Source of the DNA: an uncultured Spirochaetales bacterium
Lineage (GTDB): Bacteria; Spirochaetota; Spirochaetia; Sphaerochaetales; Sphaerochaetaceae
Direction: 5' to 3'
DNA length: 64,000 nt
Assembly: GCA_944393005.1 (NCBI GenBank)
Contig: CALXYO010000003.1
Span: forward strand, 1 to 64,000
The notes beneath the pieces are model-generated. The model did not search any database and had not been told where the DNA came from. It worked only from the letters and a program-made list of their open reading frames with translations. The translations under genes were made by a program, and so were the position numbers. Shown here one piece after another: positions 16,270 through 24,799 of this stretch. Numbering within the stretch: the stretch's first letter is position 1; each line of letters starts with the position of its first letter.

Positions 16270-17772
16270 ATGGAAAAGAAAACAAGAGAATGCGGGGTGC
16301 TCCTGCATCCTGTGAGTCTTCCCTCTCATTGGGGAATCGGTGATATCGGAGAGAACGCCTTCAGATTCGTTGACAAGCTGAAGAATGCCGGAGTCAGACT
16401 CTGGCAGGTACTGCCGCTCGGTCCTACCGGCTTCGGAGACAGCCCATATGCCGCCCGTTCGACGTTTGCTGGCAATGAGCTGCTCATCAGCATGGAAAGC
16501 CTTTATGAGAACGGTTATCTGGAACTTGTGGACATATTAAATGTCCATCTTGATACTGATCGTGTCGATTACGGCCAGGTGAAGGAGCTCAAGATGCCTC
16601 TCCTGAGAAAGGCCGCACAGACTTTTCTCGCCAAGCCTCCAAAGGAATACAGGAAATTCTGCAATGCTAAGGCATGGTGGCTGGATGACTATGCGCTATA
16701 TCAGGTGCTTTGCGCCTATTACAATGATTCCCGCTGGTTCTCACAGTGGCCGGAGGAACTGAAGGTCCGCGACAAAACCGCCCTCGATAAGGCAAGGAAT
16801 GAGTTCAGTGATGAGATAGAGCTTTACAAGGTGTATCAGTATTTCTTCTTCTCCCAGTGGGCAGAACTGAAGGAATATGCAAATGAGAACGGTATCAGAA
16901 TCATAGGAGACATACCTATATTCGTTGCTCCTGATTCAGTTGATGCATGGACGAACACAAAACTTCTCAAAATAGATGAGAACGGCATGCAGGAAGCCTC
17001 ATCCGGAGTTCCGCCTGATGCATTCAGCGCCACCGGACAGCTCTGGGGCAATCCCCTTTACAGATGGGAAGAGCATGAGAAGACCGGCTTTGCCTGGTGG
17101 ATAAGCCGTCTGCGTGAGACTTTATCCCTCTGTGATATCGTACGAATAGACCACTTCAGGGGCTTTGCCGCCTGCTGGGAGATTCCTGCAGGAGAGACTA
17201 CCGCAATGAACGGAAAGTGGGTTCCAAGTCCTGGACGTGAACTGCTTGCGGCCTTCAGAAAGGAATTCGGTGACGACCTTCCCATCATCGCAGAGGACCT
17301 TGGCGTGATCACCCCTGATGTGGAGGCTCTCAGGGATGAGAACAATCTTCCCGGAATGAAGATTCTCCAGTTTGCCTTCTCTGTCGAGAGGGACGGTGAG
17401 ATTGATGCTGCAAACGCATATCTTCCTCACAATGTGGATGAGAACAGTGTCATCTATACCGGTACGCATGACAATGACACCACGCTGGGCTGGTACAAGT
17501 CGCAGAGCGATAAGATGAAGGACATTGTCCGCCGTTATTTTGAATGCTCAGATGAGGATATCGTATACCGTTTCATCAGGGCGGCTCTTTCAAGCCGTTC
17601 CCGCTATGCGGTCATTCCTTTCCAGGATGTGCTCGGCCTTGACAGCGATGCCAGAATGAACGTTCCTTCCACCTGCGGTACTTCAAACTGGTCGTGGAAG
17701 ATGAGTCAGGGCATGCTTGATGATGACAACTTCGGACGTCTCAGGTATTACATCAGGATGTACAACCGTTGA
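16270..17772 (+). CDS. malQ: 4-alpha-glucanotransferase (GH77)
   Basis: A 500-residue amylomaltase that transfers alpha-1,4-glucan segments in maltodextrin and glycogen metabolism. The GH77 features are HPVSLPSHWGIGDIGENAF at the start, RIDHFRGFAACWEIP with the nucleophile Asp, IIAEDLGVITPDVE with the acid Glu, and TGTHDNDTT with the third Asp. The ATG at 16270 (MEKKTREC) fits the promoter geometry; an upstream in-frame ATG would lie before the promoter. It is coupled to rsmE by a 4-base overlap. Confidence 0.94.
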   Translation: MEKKTRECGVLLHPVSLPSHWGIGDIGENAFRFVDKLKNAGVRLWQVLPLGPTGFGDSPYAARSTFAGNELLISMESLYENGYLELVDILNVHLDTDRVDYGQVKELKMPLLRKAAQTFLAKPPKEYRKFCNAKAWWLDDYALYQVLCAYYNDSRWFSQWPEELKVRDKTALDKARNEFSDEIELYKVYQYFFFSQWAELKEYANENGIRIIGDIPIFVAPDSVDAWTNTKLLKIDENGMQEASSGVPPDAFSATGQLWGNPLYRWEEHEKTGFAWWISRLRETLSLCDIVRIDHFRGFAACWEIPAGETTAMNGKWVPSPGRELLAAFRKEFGDDLPIIAEDLGVITPDVEALRDENNLPGMKILQFAFSVERDGEIDAANAYLPHNVDENSVIYTGTHDNDTTLGWYKSQSDKMKDIVRRYFECSDEDIVYRFIRAALSSRSRYAVIPFQDVLGLDSDARMNVPSTCGTSNWSWKMSQGMLDDDNFGRLRYYIRMYNR

Positions 17773-18476
17773 ACATCATTCTCTTTGACAAGGACACCAG
17801 ACATTTTGACAGCACTGACGGGCGCTTTCTTCATATAAGGAAAGTGCTCCGTCTCAAGGAAGGAGACAGCTTCACTGCGGGGGAATATGATTCATTGCGC
17901 GGGGAGGCTGTCATAACCTCATTTACCGATGACGGTCTTGATTTCACTTTTCATCCGCACTGTGACGACAGTGCTCTCAATCCTCTCACCATGATACTTG
18001 CCATGGTGCGTCCGATCTGCATGAAGAGGATCCTCAGGGAACTTGCCTCAATGGGGCTTTCCCGTCTGATACTTGTCAGGAGCGATCTGGGCGAGAAGAG
18101 CTATCAGGAGGCAGGACTTTACACAAACGGGGAATACAGGGAAATTGTGGTTTCGGGTGCCATGCAGGGCGGACACACAGGTATAATGAAGGTGAGCTTT
18201 GCCTCCTGTCTTGAAGAAGCGCTTGAAATGAAAGAAAGCGATACGGACCTTCTTCTTGACAATGTCATCGGTTCAAAGCGTTTCTGTGAACTTGACTTAA
18301 AAGGAAGAGTTCTTACAATTGCAGTAGGCAGCGAACGGGGCTGGAGTGCAAGGGAAAGGGAAGTTTTCCTCTCTCATTCATTCATCCCTGTTAAAATGGG
18401 AGACAGAATACTCCGCAGCGAGACTGCCGCTGTTGCATCCAGCGCACTGGCGCTTGAAGCCATGGGAATTATTTAG
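17769..18476 (+). CDS. rsmE: 16S rRNA (uracil1498-N3)-methyltransferase
   Basis: A 235-residue SPOUT methyltransferase that modifies U1498 of 16S rRNA with S-adenosylmethionine. The N-terminal PUA-like part (HIRKVLRLKEGD) is followed by the trefoil-knot domain ending in AVGSERGWSAREREVF and MGDRILRSETAAVAS. The start is a TTG that overlaps the malQ stop (TTGA); there is no in-frame ATG nearby, and AGGATG is upstream. It lies 10 bases before thyX. Confidence 0.93.
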   Translation: MNIILFDKDTRHFDSTDGRFLHIRKVLRLKEGDSFTAGEYDSLRGEAVITSFTDDGLDFTFHPHCDDSALNPLTMILAMVRPICMKRILRELASMGLSRLILVRSDLGEKSYQEAGLYTNGEYREIVVSGAMQGGHTGIMKVSFASCLEEALEMKESDTDLLLDNVIGSKRFCELDLKGRVLTIAVGSERGWSAREREVFLSHSFIPVKMGDRILRSETAAVASSALALEAMGII

Positions 18477-18486
18477 GAGGTGCTTT

Positions 18487-19311
18487 ATGGCACATTGCAT
18501 TGTAGAAGAAGCCGAGAAAATACTTGACAGGGAATTCCCGGTTCTCGACAAGGGGTTTGTCCGCCTTGTTGATTACCTCGGTTCAGACCAGAGGATCGTG
18601 CAGAGCGCACGCGTGAGCTATGGGGAAGGAACAAAAACATACCGTCAGGACAAAGGCCTCATAAATTACCTTCTCAGGAATGATCATACCTCTCCTTTTG
18701 AACAGGTTGTTTTCACATTCCACGTCAAGGCTCCGATTTTTGTTGCCCGCCAGTGGGTAAGGCACAGAACTGCAAGAATGAATGAGATTTCAGGCCGCTA
18801 TTCTGTCATGAAGGATGAAACCTATCTTCCATCTGATGATCTGATCGCGCTTCAGAGTGAGGACAACAAGCAGGGAAGAAAGAATGAGCCTGTTGACAGA
18901 GAGACTGCACAGAAGGTTAAAAAGCTTCTTGAAGATAATGCAAAGGCGACATTCGAAACTTATCATGAACTTCTTGATATGGGTATCGCCCGTGAGCTTT
19001 CAAGAATCAACCTGCCTTTGTCAATTTATACTGAATTCTACTGGGAAATCGATCTGCACAATCTTTTCCACTTCCTTGCACTCAGACTTGATCATCATGC
19101 CCAGGCTGAGATCAGGGCCTATGCTGAAGTCATGTTTGAGATGGTGAAGGCTGTATGCCCAATAGCTGCAGAGGCTTTTGAGAACCACAAGCTGAAAGGC
19201 AGGAGTTTCTCCGGAAAGGAAGTCGCTGCGATAAAGGCAATGGCTGATGGACAGCCCAATCCGCTTGAAGGCCGTGACAGGGAGATTTTCATGGAGAAAC
19301 TGAACAAATAA
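18487..19311 (+). CDS. thyX: Flavin-dependent thymidylate synthase
   Basis: A 274-residue ThyX that makes dTMP from dUMP using FAD, NADPH and methylene-tetrahydrofolate. The ThyX motif RHR-X7-S is intact (RHRTARMNEIS). RIVQSARVSYGEGTK, DHTSPFEQ and the C-terminal HALRLDHHAQAEIR-like region (FLALRLDHHAQAEIR) match the family. AGGAGGTG precedes the ATG at 18487. It is third in the malQ-rsmE-thyX unit and ends at a terminator. Confidence 0.95.
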   Translation: MAHCIVEEAEKILDREFPVLDKGFVRLVDYLGSDQRIVQSARVSYGEGTKTYRQDKGLINYLLRNDHTSPFEQVVFTFHVKAPIFVARQWVRHRTARMNEISGRYSVMKDETYLPSDDLIALQSEDNKQGRKNEPVDRETAQKVKKLLEDNAKATFETYHELLDMGIARELSRINLPLSIYTEFYWEIDLHNLFHFLALRLDHHAQAEIRAYAEVMFEMVKAVCPIAAEAFENHKLKGRSFSGKEVAAIKAMADGQPNPLEGRDREIFMEKLNK

Positions 19312-19334
19312 TTCAGATTATTTTATGAACGAAG

Positions 19335-19356
19335 CAAGGCGCCATCCGGCGCCTTG
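19335..19356. terminator. Bidirectional terminator hairpin after thyX
   Basis: CAAGGCGCC pairs with GGCGCCTTG around ATCC, between the convergent thyX and esterase genes. Confidence 0.8.
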
Positions 19357-19358
19357 TC

Positions 19359-20114
19359 TCATTCTTCAAACTCCAGCTGCCTGAAAAGCCACTTTATCGA
19401 AAGATCAACCCACGGCTGGAATTCTTCGTTCCTGTTGCCTGTTTCCTTTGTCGCAACCGAAAGGCCATGCACTCCGTGGGGGAATATGTGCATCTCAAAT
19501 GGAACATTGTGTCTTGCCAGCGCGTCGGCGAATATCAGGGAATTGCGGACATTCACATTATTGTCATCGCTTGTGTGGAATATGAATGAGGGAAGGGTAT
19601 CTTCATCAACCCGGTCTTCAAGAGAGTAAAATGCTTTCTCCTTTTCACTCCGGCAGAGAGTCTGGAAAGAACCCTGATGACCGAATTCCCTTGATGATAT
19701 TACGGGATAGCCGAGTATCATGGCCTTCAGGTGTTCTCCTTTGTATACTGTGCCGTAGCTTGCGGCAAGATGGGCCCCTGCGGAAAACCCTATAACCGCC
19801 ATCCTTTCTGCATCAATGCCGTATTCTTTCCTGTTTTCAATGAGGTGTTCCACAAGCTGTTTAACTGTTTCCAGCGGTTTTTCGGCAATGATGTCTTTAT
19901 CTGTCGGATAGTCAAGGATGAACGTGTTCACGGCATGTGCGAAATACCGTAGGGCAACCGGATCAGCTTCGCGGGCAGAAGTGTAGCGGTATCCTCCGCC
20001 CGGCAGTACGATGAGTGCCGGATGGCTTTCATGAGAATTTTCGCATACGTATGAATGCAAATAAGCCGTGACTTTTGAACAGGCTTTGCCTATTGTGAAT
20101 TCAAGTTTTGTCAT
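19359..20114 (-). CDS. Alpha/beta hydrolase (acetylesterase-like)
   Basis: A 251-residue alpha/beta hydrolase. The oxyanion hole is in VLPGGGYRYTS, the nucleophile elbow is GFSAGAH, the acid is in HTSDDNNV and the His in FPHGVHGLS. The closest described group is the acetylxylan/carbohydrate esterase-like BD-FAE family. No signal peptide, so it is cytoplasmic. Its ATG shares a base with the stop of the CmpB-like gene upstream, so the two are coupled. Substrate unknown. Confidence 0.85.
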   Translation of the reverse strand: MTKLEFTIGKACSKVTAYLHSYVCENSHESHPALIVLPGGGYRYTSAREADPVALRYFAHAVNTFILDYPTDKDIIAEKPLETVKQLVEHLIENRKEYGIDAERMAVIGFSAGAHLAASYGTVYKGEHLKAMILGYPVISSREFGHQGSFQTLCRSEKEKAFYSLEDRVDEDTLPSFIFHTSDDNNVNVRNSLIFADALARHNVPFEMHIFPHGVHGLSVATKETGNRNEEFQPWVDLSIKWLFRQLEFEE

Positions 20115-21067
20115 CAGTCAGTCTCCTGCCGGAAAACAAGGTTCGGATAAATCTTCTCAAGCCGTTCATCCGGGAATCTTTCATCCATAAGACGTTCAAT
20201 TGCATTGGCTGCAGGCTTCCCTTCAATGCGCTGAGACCAGCGGAATACGGCCAGGCCTGATACGATGGAGTTGAAGAGCATGAACACCAGAAGTATCCAC
20301 ACAATGGTCTTTCCGATGCTGTTCGGTATTTTGAGAGTATAGGTCGCAAGACGGGGATATACGGACTTGATCCAGAGAATTCCGAGGAAACCCCAGAAAA
20401 TCGAATACAGCAGACATATCCTGCCATTCAGGTTGAAGGGAATTCTTGAGTAATCCCAGCTTGTGGAACCGAAGAGCATTTCCTGAAAGTATGAACACAG
20501 GTATTCGACAACGCTTCCTGTGATGAAACCGCCTATGAATGAATATATCGCGGATCTGTTGCGGTATTTGTACAGTGTTAGTGTAAGGCACAGTGCACCG
20601 AGGCCGTAGACAAGATTGAAAGGACCGTAGACAAGGCCGGAACGGCTTTCAAAATAACCGTGCCGGATGAAACACCATAGCAGTTCTATTATCACACCGG
20701 CGAATGAGCCGATGAAAAGTATGAGAAAGAGTTTGTAGAAATTCATGCCGCGGGCGAAATGATTCTGCAGCTTCTCCTGATAATCGATTGTGCCGTTTGC
20801 GGGAGCCCGTTTGAACAGGAAGAAGGTTTTTTCGCTGTTCTGCGTGTCCTTGAGTCTGGCTTCAAGCTCGTCGCGTGAGTCGGAGAGGATTTTTGCCCAG
20901 TCTTTCGCATCTTCCTCCTGCACTTTCAGCTTTTCAATGGATTTTGAAATATCCCTGTAGAGCTTTTTCTGTTCCTTATCGCTGAGTGTGTCAACGGTAG
21001 CCAGTGCTGAATAGTAGGCATTAAGGCGTGCCTGCAGTTTTTCATTTCTAACTATTGGTATGCTCAT
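20114..21067 (-). CDS. CmpB-like putative ABC-transporter permease family membrane protein
   Basis: A 317-residue protein. The first 95 residues are charged and probably coiled-coil. The rest is a membrane domain with about five helices and the family features GYFESRSGLVYGPFNLVYGL and RICLLYSIFWGFLGI of the family annotated as putative ABC permease (CmpB). The family has no proven substrate. An unusual feature here is the long N-terminal cytoplasmic helical region. It is coupled to the esterase gene. Confidence 0.75.
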   Translation of the reverse strand: MSIPIVRNEKLQARLNAYYSALATVDTLSDKEQKKLYRDISKSIEKLKVQEEDAKDWAKILSDSRDELEARLKDTQNSEKTFFLFKRAPANGTIDYQEKLQNHFARGMNFYKLFLILFIGSFAGVIIELLWCFIRHGYFESRSGLVYGPFNLVYGLGALCLTLTLYKYRNRSAIYSFIGGFITGSVVEYLCSYFQEMLFGSTSWDYSRIPFNLNGRICLLYSIFWGFLGILWIKSVYPRLATYTLKIPNSIGKTIVWILLVFMLFNSIVSGLAVFRWSQRIEGKPAANAIERLMDERFPDERLEKIYPNLVFRQETD

Positions 21068-21095
21068 ACTTTAAGATACCCCAGAAAAAAACTGG

Positions 21096-21124
21096 TTGCA
21101 AGACTTTGATATTAAGGCTAAAAA
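21096..21124 (+). promoter_or_regulatory. Promoter of uvrC (leaderless configuration)
   Basis: TTGCAA (21096-21101), 17-base spacer, TAAAAA (21119-21124). Seven bases separate the -10 from the ATG at 21132. Confidence 0.6.
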
Positions 21125-21131
21125 GTATTGT

Positions 21132-22907
21132 ATGACTGCAAAAGAACAGGCCCATGCACTGCCTGATAATCCCGGCGTATACATGATGAAGAACAAGGAT
21201 GACAGGATCATCTATGTCGGTAAGGCGAAGAATCTGAAAAAAAGAGTTTCAAGCTACTTTCTTCCGAACCGGGATGCGAAGACAACTGCCCTTGTGGAGA
21301 AGATAGATCATATCGATTACATAATCACCGGAAACGAGTATGAGGCACTTGTGCTTGAGAACAACCTGATCAAGCGTCACAACCCGCATTACAACATCCT
21401 GCTCAAGGACGGCAAGAGCTATCCGATGATAAAGATAACCAATGAGGATTTCCCGCGTGTTTACAAGACCCGTAGGATAATTCCGGACGGCTCCTCTTAT
21501 TTCGGTCCATTTCCCGCAGTTGGAGCCCTTGAGACTTATCTTGATCTTATAAGGGAGAATTATCCTCTGCGCCTGTGCTCAGGCAGAATTGAGAATCATA
21601 AAAGTCCGTGTCTTTATTACCATATACACAAGTGTGCGGCACCATGCATAGGAAAGATCAGCGCAAAGGACTACATGGCGTATGTTGATGAGATAAAGGA
21701 ATTCCTCAGCGGAGACGACATGAAGATGATCTCCCGCCTTGAGAAGGAGATGAAGGATGATGCGAAAGCCCTCCGTTTTGAGGAGGCTGCAAAGAAGCGC
21801 AATCTTATCGCCGACCTCAAAAGCATCACCAGGGGACAGTCGGTTGAGGAAGCCTGCGCCAGTGACAGCCGCGACTATGCCGCAGTTGCACTGCGGGGTT
21901 CACTGTGCACTGTTGCGATCATCCAGCTCAGGGACGGCAGGGTGATAGGCAAGGCTCTTTACAGGGCAGAGACATTTTCCGACGAGACTGAAATCCTGCT
22001 GAGTTTCCTCATACAGTATTACAGTGACGGCGACAATCTTCCGCATGAGCTGTATGTGAATCAGGAGATTGACACTTCTCTTCTTTCCTCGTATTTCAAA
22101 AATGAGCTGGGAGTCCCGCTCTATATAGGCTTTCCTCGCGACGGCAAGCATTACCGCATACTCAGGATGGCTGAAGTGAATGCAGCAGAGGATGTTGACA
22201 AGAGACTTTGCAAGGTGGACAACACTCCGGCCCTCGAGAAACTTGCACAGTACCTCGAACTTGACAGAATTCCGCTTTATATCGAAGGATTTGACATAGC
22301 GCAGCTCGCCGGAAAATACACAACGGCAAGTCTCATAGTGTTCAGAAACGGCAATCCTTCCGTTAAGGAATACAGACGTTTCAACATGAAGAGTCTGGGC
22401 GGAAGGATTGATGACTTCCAGTCGATGAGAGAGGCTGTCAGCAGACGCTATTCCCGTCTGTACAATGAAGAGAAGGAAATGCCGGATCTCATAATGGTTG
22501 ACGGAGGCAAGGGGCAGGTGCATGCCGCAATAGATGAACTTGAAGCGCTGGGCCTTGACTATATTCCGGTTGTGGGACTTGCCGAGAAGAATGAGGAGAT
22601 CGTTTTTCCTGATGACAGAGAGAATCTTGTGCTTGACAAGGCTGATCCTGCGCTCAGGGTTCTCATCGCACTGCGTGATGAGTGCCACCGCTTCGCGACT
22701 TCTGCAAACCAGAGGATGAGAAGCCGTGATGCAGGCTTTGTGCTTCTTCAGTCGATTGAGGGAGTGGGACAGAAAAGGGCCGAGAAAATAATAAAGGAAT
22801 GCACTTCGATAGAAACCATCATCTCGATGAGCCCTGAGGAGCTTGCGAAAAGATGTTCAGTTCCGCTGACGGTGGCTCAGAGAATTATCAAAAAGCTCAC
22901 TCTGTAG
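21132..22907 (+). CDS. uvrC: Excinuclease ABC subunit C
   Basis: A 591-residue UvrC, the dual-incision nuclease of nucleotide excision repair. Domains in order: GIY-YIG nuclease (NPGVYMM, IYVGKAKNLKKRV), a Cys-containing zinc-like region (CLYYHIHKCAAPCIG), UVR motif (about 200-235), RNase H-like endonuclease (PLYIEGFDIAQL, MVDGGKGQVHAA) and two C-terminal helix-hairpin-helix motifs (SIEGVGQKRAEKI). The ATG at 21132 fits a leaderless promoter; an upstream in-frame TTG lies inside that promoter. The last 51 bases overlap holA on the other strand. Confidence 0.95.
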   Translation: MTAKEQAHALPDNPGVYMMKNKDDRIIYVGKAKNLKKRVSSYFLPNRDAKTTALVEKIDHIDYIITGNEYEALVLENNLIKRHNPHYNILLKDGKSYPMIKITNEDFPRVYKTRRIIPDGSSYFGPFPAVGALETYLDLIRENYPLRLCSGRIENHKSPCLYYHIHKCAAPCIGKISAKDYMAYVDEIKEFLSGDDMKMISRLEKEMKDDAKALRFEEAAKKRNLIADLKSITRGQSVEEACASDSRDYAAVALRGSLCTVAIIQLRDGRVIGKALYRAETFSDETEILLSFLIQYYSDGDNLPHELYVNQEIDTSLLSSYFKNELGVPLYIGFPRDGKHYRILRMAEVNAAEDVDKRLCKVDNTPALEKLAQYLELDRIPLYIEGFDIAQLAGKYTTASLIVFRNGNPSVKEYRRFNMKSLGGRIDDFQSMREAVSRRYSRLYNEEKEMPDLIMVDGGKGQVHAAIDELEALGLDYIPVVGLAEKNEEIVFPDDRENLVLDKADPALRVLIALRDECHRFATSANQRMRSRDAGFVLLQSIEGVGQKRAEKIIKECTSIETIISMSPEELAKRCSVPLTVAQRIIKKLTL

Positions 22908-23936
22908 ACGGATAGCTGTGACTTTTCCCTTGTTCACTATTATGGTGAAAAGCATCAGCTCAAGAGTGAGGCCCACGTCATCGCTTCCCGCAGTTTTCAC
23001 CCTGGTATCCATTTCATCAAGGTACAGTATGATGTTCCTTACATCACAGTATGTGTAGTTTGCCGCCGCAGTCCTGAATGTCTGCTTGTCCCTTGATGTC
23101 TTTATCCCTTTTATCTCGACTGCGCTCGTGCTCATTGCCGATGCATTTGCGAAAGCGGCATCCTCTCCTTCGCTTTGCCTGAGTTTTATGAAACTCTCGA
23201 GAAGGCGGAACTGTCTCAGGAGGACCGGAATGATCATCATCGCAGCCCTTGTGTCAGATACCAGTATCTTCTTGAGGCAGGAAAGGCTTTTCGCAAGGTC
23301 CGCCTTTGCCAGACAGGAAAAAAGGGAGAATCCGTCCTCTTCCTTTGTATGCGATACGTATGCAGATATGTCGTCAAGGGTGATCTGACCGCTCTTATGG
23401 TTGAGAGAGAAGAAGAGAGCCAGCTGCGAGCATGTGTTCTTCATTTCCTGTGTATTGTTCTCGATCATGTCGAGAATGTAGCGTACGGCTTCATTGTTTA
23501 TGCCGTAGCCTTCTTTTCTGAAGAAGTTTCTGATCCAGTCCTGCTTTTTGTTCTCAAACATCTCCCAGAAGACGATCATGTCGTCTTTACTGAGAGCTTT
23601 GCTTATGCTCTGGGGCAGATTGTAACTTGTGCCGGTTGAAAGAACCAGAAGAAAGGCGGATGGATTATCTTCACTGATGAAACGCAGTATTATCCTGTTT
23701 ATCTGGCTGTCCTTCTTCACCTCCTCGTAGTGCTTGAGTATTACAAGGGTGAATGATGTGAAGAGAGAAGGCGAGAAAAGCGCATCCTGCAGCTGGGAAA
23801 CATCCGGATCGAAAGCGAAAACCGTCTTGACCTCAAGATCCGGATACTGTCCTCTGAGCCTTGATTTTTCCTTTTCAATGAATTCTTCCTTTTCTCCTTC
23901 CTCGCTTCCGAGGAGAAACTTCACATTATTACTCAT
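22857..23936 (-). CDS. holA: DNA polymerase III subunit delta
   Basis: A 359-residue clamp-loader delta subunit. It starts MSNNVKFLLGSEEGEKEEFI, followed by a divergent AAA+ fold (SLFTSFTLVILKHYEE) and the helical collar domain (SCLKKILVSDTRAAMMIIPV, LLRQFRLLESF). It opens the sliding clamp in the replication complex. Its stop lies inside the convergent uvrC by 51 bases. Its start overlaps the LexA-like gene by 8 bases. Confidence 0.88.
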   Translation of the reverse strand: MSNNVKFLLGSEEGEKEEFIEKEKSRLRGQYPDLEVKTVFAFDPDVSQLQDALFSPSLFTSFTLVILKHYEEVKKDSQINRIILRFISEDNPSAFLLVLSTGTSYNLPQSISKALSKDDMIVFWEMFENKKQDWIRNFFRKEGYGINNEAVRYILDMIENNTQEMKNTCSQLALFFSLNHKSGQITLDDISAYVSHTKEEDGFSLFSCLAKADLAKSLSCLKKILVSDTRAAMMIIPVLLRQFRLLESFIKLRQSEGEDAAFANASAMSTSAVEIKGIKTSRDKQTFRTAAANYTYCDVRNIILYLDEMDTRVKTAGSDDVGLTLELMLFTIIVNKGKVTAIRLQSELFDNSLSHRQRN

Positions 23937-24537
23937 ACCGTCTTACCACTGCCTGAAGAATAGCCTGTATCTCACAGCTTTGGCAACTTATGTTCCCGAT
24001 GCTGTCGCATTCCGCCTGGAGGATTATCTTGTTCTTTGTCCGGTGGAAGCTCCTTATCTGGCAGACGGAGGAGCCTTCCGTGCGGGCGATCACTATGTCA
24101 TTGTCCTCAGCGCTGCTGCTTTTCCTGAATATGAGTATGTCACCGGGAATGATATGGATGTTCACAAGACATCCGCTTTCCATCCTGAGGGCAAAATATG
24201 AGGCACCTTTCTCAAGACGCAGTCCCGTGGCATTGAATTCATTCTTCTGTCCTCTTTCTCCGCTGAGCCAGCGCTCTTCATCGAAAAACGGGATGATGGT
24301 GATGGCTGGGGAATATTCATTCCATTCTCTGAGTCTTATTCCCCTTGCCATGTTCCTTCTGTTGTCAATCAGGCCTTTCTTCTCAAGCGTATCCACATGG
24401 TACCATGCGCCCGCATCTGAAATGGAGAAGAAAGAGGCGATCTCATGCAGAGTGGGGGTTATGTTGTTCTCGGCATAGAAGGAGGAGATGAAGCGGAGGA
24501 TGTCTTCCTGCCGTCTGGTGAGCTTTTTCTTAATCAT
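23929..24537 (-). CDS. LexA-like repressor with degenerate peptidase domain
   Basis: A 202-residue protein. Residues 1-65 are a clear LexA-type winged helix (LTRRQEDILRFISSF, then TPTLHEIASFFSISDAGAWY and LEKKGLIDN). The C-terminal part follows the S24/LexA fold (ESGCLVNIHIIPGDILIF, DNDIVIARTEG). By alignment the catalytic Ser of GDSM is replaced by Cys in SGCL, the catalytic Lys position is Gln, and no Ala-Gly cleavage site is visible after IPFFDEERW. It is probably a non-cleavable DNA-binding regulator or a diverged paralogue. The start at 24537 overlaps the HPr gene by 8 bases; a longer start at 24558 is possible. Confidence 0.75.
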   Translation of the reverse strand: MIKKKLTRRQEDILRFISSFYAENNITPTLHEIASFFSISDAGAWYHVDTLEKKGLIDNRRNMARGIRLREWNEYSPAITIIPFFDEERWLSGERGQKNEFNATGLRLEKGASYFALRMESGCLVNIHIIPGDILIFRKSSSAEDNDIVIARTEGSSVCQIRSFHRTKNKIILQAECDSIGNISCQSCEIQAILQAVVRRYE

Positions 24538-24799
24538 CAGCTTCGAACCTGTTCGCAAAGAGCTTTGTCATGGCCTGAATCGCCTCGTTCTCATCTTCCC
24601 CGCTGCAGATGCAGGTGAGCTTTGTCCTGTATGTCGCGCCGAGCGTTATTATTCCCATTACAGATTTCGCGTTTATCTTCATTGTATCCTTTTCAAAGAA
24701 AATATCCGATTTGTAGCGGGCCGCGACCTTCACGATCTGAGTGGCGGGACGGGCATGTATTCCGGCTCTGTTCTCAACAGTCAGTTCCTTTGAAATCAT
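24530..24799 (-). CDS. ptsH: Phosphocarrier protein HPr
   Basis: An 89-residue HPr. The active His15 lies in NRAGIHARPAT and the regulatory Ser46 in INAKSVMGI, both intact. It carries phosphate from enzyme I to PTS EIIA proteins and is a target of HPr kinase on Ser46. It overlaps hprK by 4 bases and is followed by the LexA-like gene. Enzyme I is not in the window; an EIIA is encoded at 33346. Confidence 0.95.
   Translation of the reverse strand: MISKELTVENRAGIHARPATQIVKVAARYKSDIFFEKDTMKINAKSVMGIITLGATYRTKLTCICSGEDENEAIQAMTKLFANRFEADD

Noticed and set aside
21900..22688. 262-codon minus-strand frame in uvrC
   Set aside because: Antisense to the RNase H-like domain of a complete UvrC.
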